A stretch of DNA of 25,000 bases from Bacteroidota bacterium (lineage in GTDB: Bacteria > Bacteroidota > Bacteroidia > Chitinophagales > Chitinophagaceae). Shown here one piece after another: positions 17,061-24,895 of this stretch; the stretch's first letter is position 1, and every line of letters begins with the position of its first letter. The DNA lies in contig JAFAFV010000021.1 of the NCBI GenBank assembly GCA_023423285.1, forward strand, positions 1 through 25,000, in the 5' to 3' direction. Below the pieces are notes generated by a model. It searched no databases and had not been told where the DNA came from. It saw only the letters and a list, made by a program, of their open reading frames with translations. The translations under genes and the position numbers were made by a program.

Positions 17061-18344
17061 TTAATTTGGTGTAATCAGTTTATCCCCTCGTGGGAGTTTG
17101 TTTTTTGCAATAGTTAGCCATTTTCCATAGGTGATCATACGCCAGACCCATTCCAGCGGACCGTAGTTGAAATATTTAAGCCATATTTGGCTCAAAAATA
17201 TTAATAATAAATAGATAGCGATAGCTATCAGCCATACATAGAGGACACCAGTTTTAGCGCCCAGTCCAAGCCCTATGCCATAAAAAATAGCAATGCCAAA
17301 AATAGTTTGTGAAATATAATTCGTTAATGCCATGCGGCCTGGTTTTGCAAAAACTCTCATTATTTTATGATGAGGGTTGTTCAGGTACCACAAGCAAATG
17401 GTTGCGGTATAAGCTAGGCTAAGCGGCACCACACTAAATGCATATGAAATTGTGTTGTACCATCCAACTATGGCTGGCAATCGCTTTCCATTCATTTCCA
17501 GCCAAGCATGAAAAACAGAAATTGGTAAGCCGACAAGGAAACCCCAGCCCTGCAATTTTTTGAACAATGTTTTATTTTCCTGCAGCTTTGCATAGATCAA
17601 ATTACGACCAACGTACAATCCAACTAAAAACATAGCCAGAACTTTAAAAACACGATTGTTTTCGAGAAGCATCTGATAGCGATAAACAACTCCGACACGG
17701 TTATAAGCCAGTAAATCAGAATAATTTTTATGGTCAACCAGCCAGGTAGAAAAGTTCTTTTCGGTAACACCAATTTCTTTATCCATTGACCGGCCAATAG
17801 TTGTGAGCCAATGGCTCATGTTTATGCGATTATCTGTTAATATTTTTACCAAGTCGATAGCTATTGGCAAAAGCAGCAAGCCAACTGCAGTTATAATTAA
17901 TGCTCGGTTACTAAAATTTCGGAACAAAGGCAGTAATAGCCCAATGAGCGCATACAGCATTACAATATCACCTTCCCAAAGCAATAACAAATGTGCAAGG
18001 CCGATGAGCATCAGTACAAATATTCTCCTGTAAAAGAATGTCAACCCTTTTTTTCCCTTTTGCGCAGCGTTTTTTAGAATGATGGAAAATCCTATTCCAA
18101 ATAACAAACTGAATATGCTATAAAATTTTCCGTCGATGAAAATAAAATGAAGCCACCCAATCCAATAGTCAATGGTTGCAGTAGGCATTGCCCTGGTTTT
18201 TTCAATTGGCTGAAAAATGTAAAGGGAGAACATGGCGTAGTTGGCCACGATAATGCCGAGCAAAGCTATGCCTCGCAGAATGTCGAGAATATCGGCCCGT
18301 TCATTTGCAGTTGTTGGTTGTATCGGCGATAATGCTGATTTCAT
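17061..18344 (-). CDS. DUF418 (YeiB-type) polytopic membrane protein
   Basis: 427 residues with many hydrophobic segments. The N-terminus carries RADILDILRGIALLGIIVAN, the family's opening helix with its RG-AL-GI pattern. The C-terminal DUF418 region contains RVFAKPGRMALTNYISQTI and NYGPLEWVWR, which are its hallmark blocks. Members sit in the inner membrane and their function is not established. Transport of small molecules has been proposed. It begins 20 bases after the rhodanese gene and ends 43 bases before the fusion hydrolase, consistent with a single transcript. Confidence 0.93.
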   Translation of the reverse strand: MKSALSPIQPTTANERADILDILRGIALLGIIVANYAMFSLYIFQPIEKTRAMPTATIDYWIGWLHFIFIDGKFYSIFSLLFGIGFSIILKNAAQKGKKGLTFFYRRIFVLMLIGLAHLLLLWEGDIVMLYALIGLLLPLFRNFSNRALIITAVGLLLLPIAIDLVKILTDNRINMSHWLTTIGRSMDKEIGVTEKNFSTWLVDHKNYSDLLAYNRVGVVYRYQMLLENNRVFKVLAMFLVGLYVGRNLIYAKLQENKTLFKKLQGWGFLVGLPISVFHAWLEMNGKRLPAIVGWYNTISYAFSVVPLSLAYTATICLWYLNNPHHKIMRVFAKPGRMALTNYISQTIFGIAIFYGIGLGLGAKTGVLYVWLIAIAIYLLLIFLSQIWLKYFNYGPLEWVWRMITYGKWLTIAKNKLPRGDKLITPN

Positions 18345-18364
18345 ATGTACTATTTTCCGGATGG

Positions 18365-18736
18365 CTATGCAACCTCAAAACCGGCATCTTTCCAGCCTTT
18401 TATCCCTCCATCAAGATGGGCAATATTTGTATATCCCATTTCTTTAAGTGTTTTTGTTGCAAGGGCCGATCTTCCGCCGGAGGCACAATGCAAAATGATG
18501 CGGTTATTTTTATTAAACTCCGGTTTGTAGTACGGTAGGGTTTCATCTGCATAAAATTCAAGCATGCCTCTAGGTGCTAATATTGATCCAGGTATTTTGC
18601 CATTCTTTTCCTGCTCATCGGGTTCCCTTATGTCAATAAGTGTGGCCCCATTTTCTATTTCTGATTTCACTTCTGATGGAGAAAGATTTTCAATCGAAGC
18701 CTTTGCTTCTTTTACAAGGTCAGTTGCTGTTTTCAT
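18365..18736 (-). CDS. Single-domain rhodanese-like protein
   Basis: A 123-residue cytoplasmic protein. LIDIREPDEQEKNGKIPGS (33-51) is the rhodanese entry motif. HCASGGRSA holds the catalytic Cys84 in a six-residue active loop (CASGGR), and LDGGIKGWKDAGFEV closes the domain. Single-domain rhodaneses carry sulfur from thiosulfate or a persulfide to acceptors. The particular partner is not evident. It is the first gene of the run that continues with DUF418 and the fusion hydrolase, although this may be simple co-location. Confidence 0.94.
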   Translation of the reverse strand: MKTATDLVKEAKASIENLSPSEVKSEIENGATLIDIREPDEQEKNGKIPGSILAPRGMLEFYADETLPYYKPEFNKNNRIILHCASGGRSALATKTLKEMGYTNIAHLDGGIKGWKDAGFEVA

Positions 18737-18851
18737 TGTTTTTTTGATTTAATAAATTAAGAATAATTTTTCGTGGCTTTCTTGTAGTGTTTGCTTTATA
18801 AATTTAATAAAAATTTATGCGAATCTTGAGATATTTAGAATAGACATCTCT

Positions 18852-20813
18852 TTAATCTTTTACTACTTTTATCACTCTGCCGTACGCAGTTGTGCCGTCT
18901 TTGTCTACCTGTGCTATCCTAACGAAAACAGTATTGTTTTTTTTCGTTAATATATCTTCATGGCTTTTTTTACAGGAAATAAACGTAATACAGCAGACCG
19001 CAAATAAGGATACAGATGCGGCTAATAGTGATTTCCTTGTCGGATGTTTGAAGGTTAAGCTAATTAGGATAAGTATAATAAGGAGTGATACTCCTGATAA
19101 TGCAAGGATAGAATCATTATGAATAATTACTGAGTAGCTGGCTGCTGATGCAGAATATCCGTCTTCATGTTTGCTTTTTACCGTGGCTGCTTTCACAAAC
19201 TTTTTACCGTCCTTCGAAATCTCAACATAAAAATGACTGTTATTTGTTTCACTTTCAGTTACCCAGTTTATACTGAGCCCATGTTCTGTCCAGGTGCTTG
19301 TTATAGGGCCAAAAGTTACAGGCAGAGCTTGAGGTATACTAAACCTGGCAATGAAGATATCTCTTGAGCTTGCTGAGAGCAGCGTTATTTCTTTAGCGGG
19401 ATCAGGGTCAAAATCTACTTTTGAACCAAAAGAGCCTATAGTGTATAAATTACTTTTATTATCCATACCTAAATTAGAGATAGAAGTAGGTGTAGTAGAA
19501 AATTCAAGCCGCTTTAAAACACCTCCCCATAAATAATTTCCGTTGGGGTTAAGTATAGAAATATAGCCGCCTTCGCCCAGTGTCAAGTCGCTATCTTCGT
19601 GGGCATCAGGATTTAAAAAAATATTATTAAAAATCCCTGAACTGAAAACATTTCCCTTTGGATCTGGTAGAATGTCTAACCCGTATGTGGAATTTCCTGA
19701 ACCTTTAGTATCGAGAGCTTTTGCCCAAATTGTTTTGCCCGTTTTATCTATTTTCCAAACAAACGCGCTGTAGCCGCCACTGGTAGAGGTAAGGATAATA
19801 TTATTAGGAGGGTCGAAAGTTGTTGTTCCGAGAAATGTTCCGGTAATAAGCAACTCTCCTGATGGTACTGTGCTGATATGGCTCGCAAAATCGAAGCTTT
19901 CACCTCCTATAACACGCGCCCATTCGTATGTGCCGGAGCTATTTAACTTTAATATAAAAATGTCTGATTCGCCTGCAGAGATGAAATCATTTGTACCGGC
20001 TCCGGGATTAAGATCAACCGTTTTTGTCAAAGATCCAGTTAGGAATAATTCCCCCCCAGTGCTTAAGGAGATATCATTGATGGCTATATAACCCCCCGGA
20101 TCCGTCACACCTCCATTGAACCGAAAAGCCCAGTTGAAATCACCGTTGGCTTTTAGTGAGGAAGCGAAAAGGTCTGAAGTGCCGACTGATGTTAAATTGG
20201 AAGCTGTAACGGCAGGATCAAAATCAGCTGTACCTTCAAAATACCCTGATAGATATATATTTTCTGACTGGTCTATACCGACCCATTGTCCAAAATCAGT
20301 ATTATCACCTCCTAGGCTTTTCCCAAATACGAAGTTGCCATCAGCAGTATATTTACTTACAAAAATATCACTACCTCCGGTTGAGGAAAGCGTAGTATTA
20401 GCTGCCGATGGGTCAAAATCTACTTTTCCCCTAAAGCCTCCGGTAATGTATATGTTCTTTTCAAGTGGGTCAAAGGCAAGATGACCGCCGGCATCATTTT
20501 CAGTATCTCCAATTCCAATCGCCCATAACAAAGTGCGGTCATTTTTAAATTTACACAAAAACATATCTTCACCTCCTTTGGAAGTGAGATTAAAGGTGCC
20601 CGCTCCAGGGTCAAAGTCAGCAGTTCCTGAAAAGTGGCCCGTAACATATATATTACCGTCAGCATCAGTAATGCTATGGCCACGAGGGATTTTATCTTCA
20701 GCATTTTCTGTAATACTAATTTTAGGATCTAGTTGTATCACCCAATCCAGTGCTTGGGAAAATGCAATATTTGGTAGACATGCTATAAGGAGCAAATACA
20801 TTGTTTTCTTCAT
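18852..20813 (-). CDS. Secreted seven-repeat beta-propeller (SBBP-like) protein with inserted membrane segments
   Basis: 653 residues with a signal peptide (1 to about 19, IAFSQ). Seven repeats of 65-70 residues are marked by a FDP or LNP motif at 67, 133, 198, 268, 333, 400 and 468, each preceded by G-N-I-Y-V-T-G-like and followed by SDIF-like strands. This fits a seven-bladed propeller. After residue 495 an Fn3-like domain begins (NWVTESETNNSHFYVEISKDG). It is interrupted by two hydrophobic segments (about 568-587 and 594-614, ending ISC614KK) before its expected last strands, VRIAQVDKDGTTAYGRVIKV (631-650). No typical type IX secretion C-terminal domain is seen. It may be a surface or periplasmic binding protein. 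Its partner is unknown. Confidence 0.85.
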   Translation of the reverse strand: MKKTMYLLLIACLPNIAFSQALDWVIQLDPKISITENAEDKIPRGHSITDADGNIYVTGHFSGTADFDPGAGTFNLTSKGGEDMFLCKFKNDRTLLWAIGIGDTENDAGGHLAFDPLEKNIYITGGFRGKVDFDPSAANTTLSSTGGSDIFVSKYTADGNFVFGKSLGGDNTDFGQWVGIDQSENIYLSGYFEGTADFDPAVTASNLTSVGTSDLFASSLKANGDFNWAFRFNGGVTDPGGYIAINDISLSTGGELFLTGSLTKTVDLNPGAGTNDFISAGESDIFILKLNSSGTYEWARVIGGESFDFASHISTVPSGELLITGTFLGTTTFDPPNNIILTSTSGGYSAFVWKIDKTGKTIWAKALDTKGSGNSTYGLDILPDPKGNVFSSGIFNNIFLNPDAHEDSDLTLGEGGYISILNPNGNYLWGGVLKRLEFSTTPTSISNLGMDNKSNLYTIGSFGSKVDFDPDPAKEITLLSASSRDIFIARFSIPQALPVTFGPITSTWTEHGLSINWVTESETNNSHFYVEISKDGKKFVKAATVKSKHEDGYSASAASYSVIIHNDSILALSGVSLLIILILISLTFKHPTRKSLLAASVSLFAVCCITFISCKKSHEDILTKKNNTVFVRIAQVDKDGTTAYGRVIKVVKD

Positions 20814-21042
20814 GTGTGTATATTCTTTAATGTTTTTAATGGTAACAGGTAAGCACGCTTTAAATCATAGCTGATTATATGATAATTTTTACTTGTGGCT
20901 ATTCCTTATGTTTATTTTAAGTTTGTCATGAATATTTATGTGTATGGTTATTAAACAACCAAATGCAAAATAAATTTTCTACAAGCTATGAAATTGTAAA
21001 AATCTGACATTTTAATAGCCTAAATAGGGGATAGCACAAATG

Positions 21043-21873
21043 CTAGAACTTTAGATGGGACTGAAGTTTTACAGGCGATTGAAGCAAATGTTTTTCAATG
21101 ACTTTGGGAGAATATCCTGCGAAGCTGTTAAAATCTTTAATAAGATGCGATTGGTCATAGTAGTGGCACTCATGTGCAATATTAGTCCATGACATTTCAA
21201 CATGCTTTTCTTTTAATCTGTATGCTTTAGAAAATCTTGCGATTCTGGCTAAGGTTTTTGCAGTCACTCCAGTTCTTTCAAAACACAGCCGCTCAAATTG
21301 ACGAGTGCTTAGGTTGGCTAAGGCAGATGAATGCGATATGGAGATATTTCCGCCACTATTAATTAAATGTTTAATAGCGTAGTCACAGGCATTATTAATT
21401 CTTGTAAATTGATATTTTTTTAGAAAAAAATTATTGATTAATTGATTAACTCCAGTAACAGAGGATGTTTCCTGCAACTGATAATTGAGATTTTTTATTT
21501 CATTTCCCCATACGTCCTCTGCGTTCAGGCTTTTATCTGTGATTTCACTTAATGATATGCCAAGCAGTAATTGCAAGCCACCCGGTTGAAAGCCAACTCG
21601 CACACTCCTGAACTTTTTTCCAACTTCAATAGATACTGGCGAAACTTGTTGGCCTACTATAATTGAAGTGGGTTGTTTTACGAATTTGTTATCTTCTTTC
21701 TTTCTTAGAGATATGCCATCATCAAGATGAAAACACAGTCCGGTTTGTGGTGTTGCAGGATGCAGGCATATGGCCTTCTCATTAGAGGTGCTTTCACGGG
21801 AGGTTGTGAATATAATGCAACTGATAAGGTCCTTCAGCTTTGGATTAATATGCAAATAGTGAACGTGCAACAT
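21043..21873 (-). CDS. AraC-family transcriptional regulator (second copy)
   Basis: 276 residues, the same length as the AraC gene at 12307. Shared landmarks include GFQPGGL (94-100) in the sensor half, ANLSTRQFERLCFER (186-200), ARIARFSKAYRL (209-220), MSWTNIAHECHYYDQSHLIKDF (227-248) and AGYSPKVIEKH. The order and spacing support paralogy. A divergently transcribed DUF4476 gene starts at 22277, across a 403-base gap with a candidate promoter for this gene at 21905-21937 and a duplicated ~37-base element. It may regulate itself and that neighbour, which is inference from the repeats. Confidence 0.93.
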   Translation of the reverse strand: MLHVHYLHINPKLKDLISCIIFTTSRESTSNEKAICLHPATPQTGLCFHLDDGISLRKKEDNKFVKQPTSIIVGQQVSPVSIEVGKKFRSVRVGFQPGGLQLLLGISLSEITDKSLNAEDVWGNEIKNLNYQLQETSSVTGVNQLINNFFLKKYQFTRINNACDYAIKHLINSGGNISISHSSALANLSTRQFERLCFERTGVTAKTLARIARFSKAYRLKEKHVEMSWTNIAHECHYYDQSHLIKDFNSFAGYSPKVIEKHLLQSPVKLQSHLKF

Positions 21874-21897
21874 CTTTTCGGATATTTTTGTATTATA

Positions 21898-21934
21898 AAT
21901 TTATCAAAAATATTCTTAAGGAATATAGAACAGC
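21898..21934 (+). repeat. Direct repeat element, copy 1
   Basis: It runs AATTTATCA to CAGC and contains TTCTTAAGGAATATAG, a near-palindrome around TTAAG. It lies over the promoter of the minus-strand AraC gene. Compared with copy 2 at 22176-22211 it has five base changes and three single-base gaps in total by hand alignment. Confidence 0.65.
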
Positions 21935-21937
21935 AAA
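21905..21937 (-). promoter_or_regulatory. Candidate promoter of the second araC gene
   Basis: On the minus strand, TTTG (21937-21934), a 21-base spacer and TATTTTTG (21912-21905) match the Bacteroidota -33/-7 pattern exactly in the hexamer-like cores. Transcription would begin near 21898, about 25 bases before the ATG at 21873. The spacer holds the near-palindrome ATATTCTTAAGGAATAT, a possible operator. Confidence 0.55.
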
Positions 21938-22175
21938 CATCATCACCTTTAACCTGAATACATATTAAAGGGTATTCTCGATTATTTTCCACCGTTGGCC
22001 CTGAGGTCTGCAAGGCAGTTCCCTTCAAACTCGGGATAGCGCCAGAAGCTGCCGTTCAGCCTTCAATATTATGATGCATAATACAGTTAGTGGAAATGCA
22101 ATGATTTTGGATGATGAAATATATGACTAGACCGGTGCTGAGGATAAGTAAAAATTTGGGTTGTGATTAATCGAG

Positions 22176-22211
22176 AATTTATCAGAAAGTTTTCTTAAAG
22201 AATATAGCAGC
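22176..22211 (+). repeat. Direct repeat element, copy 2
   Basis: It reads AATTTATCA, then TTTTCTTAAAGAATATAG and CAGC, matching copy 1 at 21898-21934. It lies 35 bases upstream of the -7 element of the DUF4476 gene. Its right end overlaps a separate palindrome, AGCAGC (22206-22211) with GCTGCT (22221-22226). Confidence 0.65.
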
Positions 22212-22245
22212 TTAAATATCGCTGCTTTTAATAGGTAATTTAAAT

Positions 22246-22253
22246 TACTTTTG
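22246..22253 (+). promoter_or_regulatory. Candidate -7 element of the DUF4476 gene
   Basis: TACTTTTG is an exact TAnnTTTG match placed 23 bases before the ATG at 22277. The -33 region has no clean TTTG but contains the inverted repeat AGCAGC/GCTGCT (22206-22226), which may be a regulator site. Confidence 0.5.
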
Positions 22254-22276
22254 TAATAGGCTATAATTCTATTAAT

Positions 22277-23578
22277 ATGATGAGGCATTCTTTATTGGCG
22301 ATCATTTTCTTTTTAACAACAGGCTTTGTTTCCCATGCTCAGTATACTGTAAGTTCCAAATACTTTGTTTATCTTCAAACAGAGCCGGCACAACCTTTTT
22401 ATATCAGGATCAACGGGCAGCAACTCAGCGCAAACGCATCCGGATATTTAATTTTACCACAATTAAAAGATGGAGATTATAAGCTTGTGGTGGGTTTTCC
22501 ACAGGAAAAATATGCTCAGCAAACCTATAATTTTACCATTGACAGTAAAGACAAAGGATATTTAATTAAAGATTTTGGTGCGGAAGGCTGGGGCCTTTTT
22601 GATCTGCAAACAATGGTAATTCAAAAGCCATTAAGCGCCAGTGAGGCAAAAGCCATTACCAATAATGCACCCACCCAAAAGCCTGCGCCTCCTATAACGC
22701 AATCAGACCCTGTATTAAAAGAAGATGTGTCTGATTTTACTAAGGTACTGTCAAAAGCCGCTAACGACCCTGGACTATTAGAAAAACCAGAGCCCGAAGT
22801 TGTTGTGGCGGAGAAGAAAGAAATGGTAGTAGAGGAGCAAAAGCCACATCCGCTTCAAAAAGAAGAAGAGGCATCGGTTGCGGTAACCCCACAGGTAACA
22901 GAAAAGGCTGTAGAGCAGCCGCAACAGGTAAATATACAACCTGCTACGCCAGCCATTCAGCAAAACAGTGCTGCAAATAACATCCCCACAGGGCAAAGCG
23001 GTGTCATGTTGGTTTATGAAAATAGAAATGAAGCCGGTATACCGGAACCTGTCACTATTTTTATAACTGAACCAAAAAATGTGCTTCAGCTTGTTGAAAA
23101 AAAGCCTGAGCCAGAAGTGAGTTCTGCGCCTGTAGAAGCAACGCCGTTAATTTCAGAGGAACATGTAGAACAGCAAAAGGAGCAGGATATTATTACCGCA
23201 ACACCCGATGTTGCTGAAAAAGCGGTAATTTCTGAAGAGAAAAGACAATCAGAGCCTGTAGATGCAATAAAACCAGGTATTAATTGCAAACGCATGGCAA
23301 ATGAAGATGATTTTTTAAAGTTGCGCAGGCAAATGTCTCAGAAAGATAACGATGAAAGCATGATTAGTCAGGCCAAATCAGCGTTTAAGTTAAAATGCTA
23401 TACTACCGCTCAGGTAAAATACCTGAGCAGCATGTTTTTATCAAATGCAGGCAAGTACAATTTTTACGAAGCTGCCAGGCCATTTATTGCAGATCAGGAA
23501 AACTTTGTAACGCTTCGCTCCGAAATAAAAGATGATTATTACCTCGGCAAGTTTGATGCGCTGACCGGGCAAAAATAG
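22277..23578 (+). CDS. Secreted DUF4476-domain protein with Pro/Glu-rich middle
   Basis: 433 residues with a signal peptide (MMRHSLLAIIFFLTTGFVSHAQ, cleaved near residue 22). The second Met at 22280 is an equally good start. Residues about 25-115 form a beta-rich module (FYIRINGQQLSANASGYLILP). Residues about 130-330 are low-complexity, rich in Pro, Glu, Val and Gln, probably a flexible or extended linker. The C-terminal ~100 residues match DUF4476: CKRMANEDDFLKLRRQM, MISQAKSAFKLKCYTTAQVKYL, and a closing YEAARPFIADQENFVTL. DUF4476 is a Bacteroidota domain of unknown function. The gene is divergent from the AraC regulator, and truA starts 57 bases downstream. Confidence 0.85.
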   Translation: MMRHSLLAIIFFLTTGFVSHAQYTVSSKYFVYLQTEPAQPFYIRINGQQLSANASGYLILPQLKDGDYKLVVGFPQEKYAQQTYNFTIDSKDKGYLIKDFGAEGWGLFDLQTMVIQKPLSASEAKAITNNAPTQKPAPPITQSDPVLKEDVSDFTKVLSKAANDPGLLEKPEPEVVVAEKKEMVVEEQKPHPLQKEEEASVAVTPQVTEKAVEQPQQVNIQPATPAIQQNSAANNIPTGQSGVMLVYENRNEAGIPEPVTIFITEPKNVLQLVEKKPEPEVSSAPVEATPLISEEHVEQQKEQDIITATPDVAEKAVISEEKRQSEPVDAIKPGINCKRMANEDDFLKLRRQMSQKDNDESMISQAKSAFKLKCYTTAQVKYLSSMFLSNAGKYNFYEAARPFIADQENFVTLRSEIKDDYYLGKFDALTGQK

Positions 23579-23635
23579 TTTTTGATCAAGTTGCATCGTT
23601 ACTTGTACTGTCTAAATTTCACCGAATAACCGATA

Positions 23636-24433
23636 ATGCCACGTTATTTTTTAGAGGTCAGTTATAAAGGCACGCGGTATGCCGGCTTTCAGGCACAGCA
23701 CAATGCGGTAACAATTCAGGGTGAGATAGAAAACGCGTTTGTCACAGTGTTTCACTCTTCTAAAAAATATTTTAGCGGGAGCAGGGGGTTGTTGCTTGCA
23801 GGCTCTTCAAGAACCGATGCCGGTGTGCACGCTTTACAAAACTATTTTCATTTCGACTGGTGCGAGGCATTCGATCAGCATCATATTTATAATCTTAATG
23901 CCATTTTACCTGATGATATTGTTATCAAATCTGTAACCGAAGTTGCAGATGACGCCCATTCACGTTTTGATGCGGTAAGTAGGTTGTACCAGTATAAAAT
24001 ATACAGCAAAAAAAATCCTTTCTTAAAAGAGACTGGTTATTTTTTCCCTTACCCGCTTGATATAGATAAAATGAACGAAGCTGCTGTACTATTATTGGTC
24101 TATACTGATTTTACGAGTTTTTCAAAGCGAAATACTCAGGTAAAGAACTTTACTAGTAAAATACTTCAAAGTCGCTGGTTTAAACAAGATGCATTATTAA
24201 TATATGAAGTGCAGGCCAACCGCTTTTTGCGGGGTATGGTTCGTGCGCTTACTGCTACGATGCTGAAAGTAGGCAGGGGTCAAATAACTCTGAAGGAATT
24301 TAAGAATATTATTGAAACTAAAGATTGTACAAAAGCCTGGTTTGATGCGCCTGCGCACGGTTTATTTTTGAATCAAGTACAATACCCACTGCATCATAGT
24401 ATAGTCATCTCTAAAAAAGATTTTGCAGTTTGA
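23636..24433 (+). CDS. truA: tRNA pseudouridine(38-40) synthase TruA
   Basis: 265 residues, the normal size for bacterial TruA. This cytoplasmic enzyme isomerises uridine to pseudouridine at positions 38-40 of the tRNA anticodon arm. Motifs: MPRYFLEVSYKGTRYAGFQ (the first strand and the GF-Q contact), GSSRTDAGVHA with catalytic Asp61, ARFDAVSR-type SRFDAVSRLYQYKI, and NRFLRGMVRALTATMLKVGRG near the end. No cofactor is needed. It ends inside the first promoter of the array that follows. That promoter's -33 (24422-24425) lies within the last truA codons. Confidence 0.96.
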   Translation: MPRYFLEVSYKGTRYAGFQAQHNAVTIQGEIENAFVTVFHSSKKYFSGSRGLLLAGSSRTDAGVHALQNYFHFDWCEAFDQHHIYNLNAILPDDIVIKSVTEVADDAHSRFDAVSRLYQYKIYSKKNPFLKETGYFFPYPLDIDKMNEAAVLLLVYTDFTSFSKRNTQVKNFTSKILQSRWFKQDALLIYEVQANRFLRGMVRALTATMLKVGRGQITLKEFKNIIETKDCTKAWFDAPAHGLFLNQVQYPLHHSIVISKKDFAV

Positions 24434-24451
24434 TTTTTCCTCTTATCTTTG
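24422..24451 (+). promoter_or_regulatory. Tandem promoter module 1
   Basis: TTTG (24422-24425), an 18-base spacer and TATCTTTG (24444-24451), an exact TAnnTTTG match. The -33 lies within the truA coding end. A boxA-like GTTCTCTGA follows at 24478-24486. Confidence 0.55.
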
Positions 24452-24547
24452 CATTCCTGTTTTGAAAAAAGCAGTTCGTTCTCTGAAAAAAATATATAAC
24501 CCCATCTATTATGTGTTATATATTTTTATAAAAAAAGTGCAAATAAA

Positions 24548-24578
24548 TTTGGACATATCGAAAAACCTTTTACCTTTG
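24548..24578 (+). promoter_or_regulatory. Tandem promoter module 2
   Basis: TTTG (24548-24551), a 19-base spacer and TACCTTTG (24571-24578): both boxes match the Bacteroidota consensus. CCGTT/AACGG (24583-24598) makes a short hairpin at the transcript start, and GTTCTCTGA follows at 24605-24613. Confidence 0.65.
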
Positions 24579-24801
24579 CACTCCGTTCAAAAAAACGGTT
24601 TCTAGTTCTCTGATTAAAATTGAAGAAAAAGCAGAAATATTTAGTAATGCAACCCTTTTATAAATGATTGCCTCTTACATCTGCAAACTGAAATAATGAA
24701 TACAATACTGGATTGTATTCCGCTTATTCCCACCCAAATAGTTCAGCAATTATTTACAAAAATAATTTCCAAATTATTAGCTGAATTTAAAAATTTAGTT
24801 G

Positions 24802-24809
24802 TATCTTCG
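24802..24809 (+). promoter_or_regulatory. Tandem promoter module 3 (weaker)
   Basis: TATCTTCG differs from TAnnTTTG at one position and has no clean -33 TTTG. It is followed by GTTCTTGA at 24831-24838, in the same order as the other modules. Confidence 0.35.
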
Positions 24810-24864
24810 CTGTCCGATTTTTAAAAGGCAGTTCTTGAAAAGATTAAAAAAATCTTATAAAAAA

Positions 24865-24895
24865 TTTGGTGATTTGAAAAAAAGGTTTACCTTTG
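24865..24895 (+). promoter_or_regulatory. Tandem promoter module 4
   Basis: TTTG (24865-24868), a 19-base spacer and TACCTTTG (24888-24895), identical in both boxes and spacing to module 2. GTTCTTCAGA follows at 24935-24944. The transcript would begin near 24902 and run off the window. Confidence 0.65.

Larger units (their letters stand above)
21874..22276. other. Regulatory intergenic region between divergent araC and DUF4476 genes
   Basis: No convincing gene is present. The stretch contains a minus-strand promoter near 21905-21937, a plus-strand promoter near 22246-22253 and two copies of a ~37-base element. It also has an 11-bp inverted repeat pair (21974-21984 and 22168-22178) enclosing about 183 bases, and a 7-bp palindrome at 22067-22083. 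The part 21990-22065 is visibly more GC-rich than its surroundings. On the minus strand it reads as 26 open codons ending in TAA, possibly a gene remnant. Confidence 0.6.

Noticed and set aside
18852..20813. CRISPR-like or DNA tandem repeat array in the propeller gene
   Set aside because: The repeats are at protein level with divergent codons and 65-70 residue periods, as expected for beta-propeller blades.
24423..24605. 60-codon ORF after truA
   Set aside because: It spans promoter modules 1 and 2, is Lys/Ile/Tyr rich from AT-rich DNA and shows no family signal.
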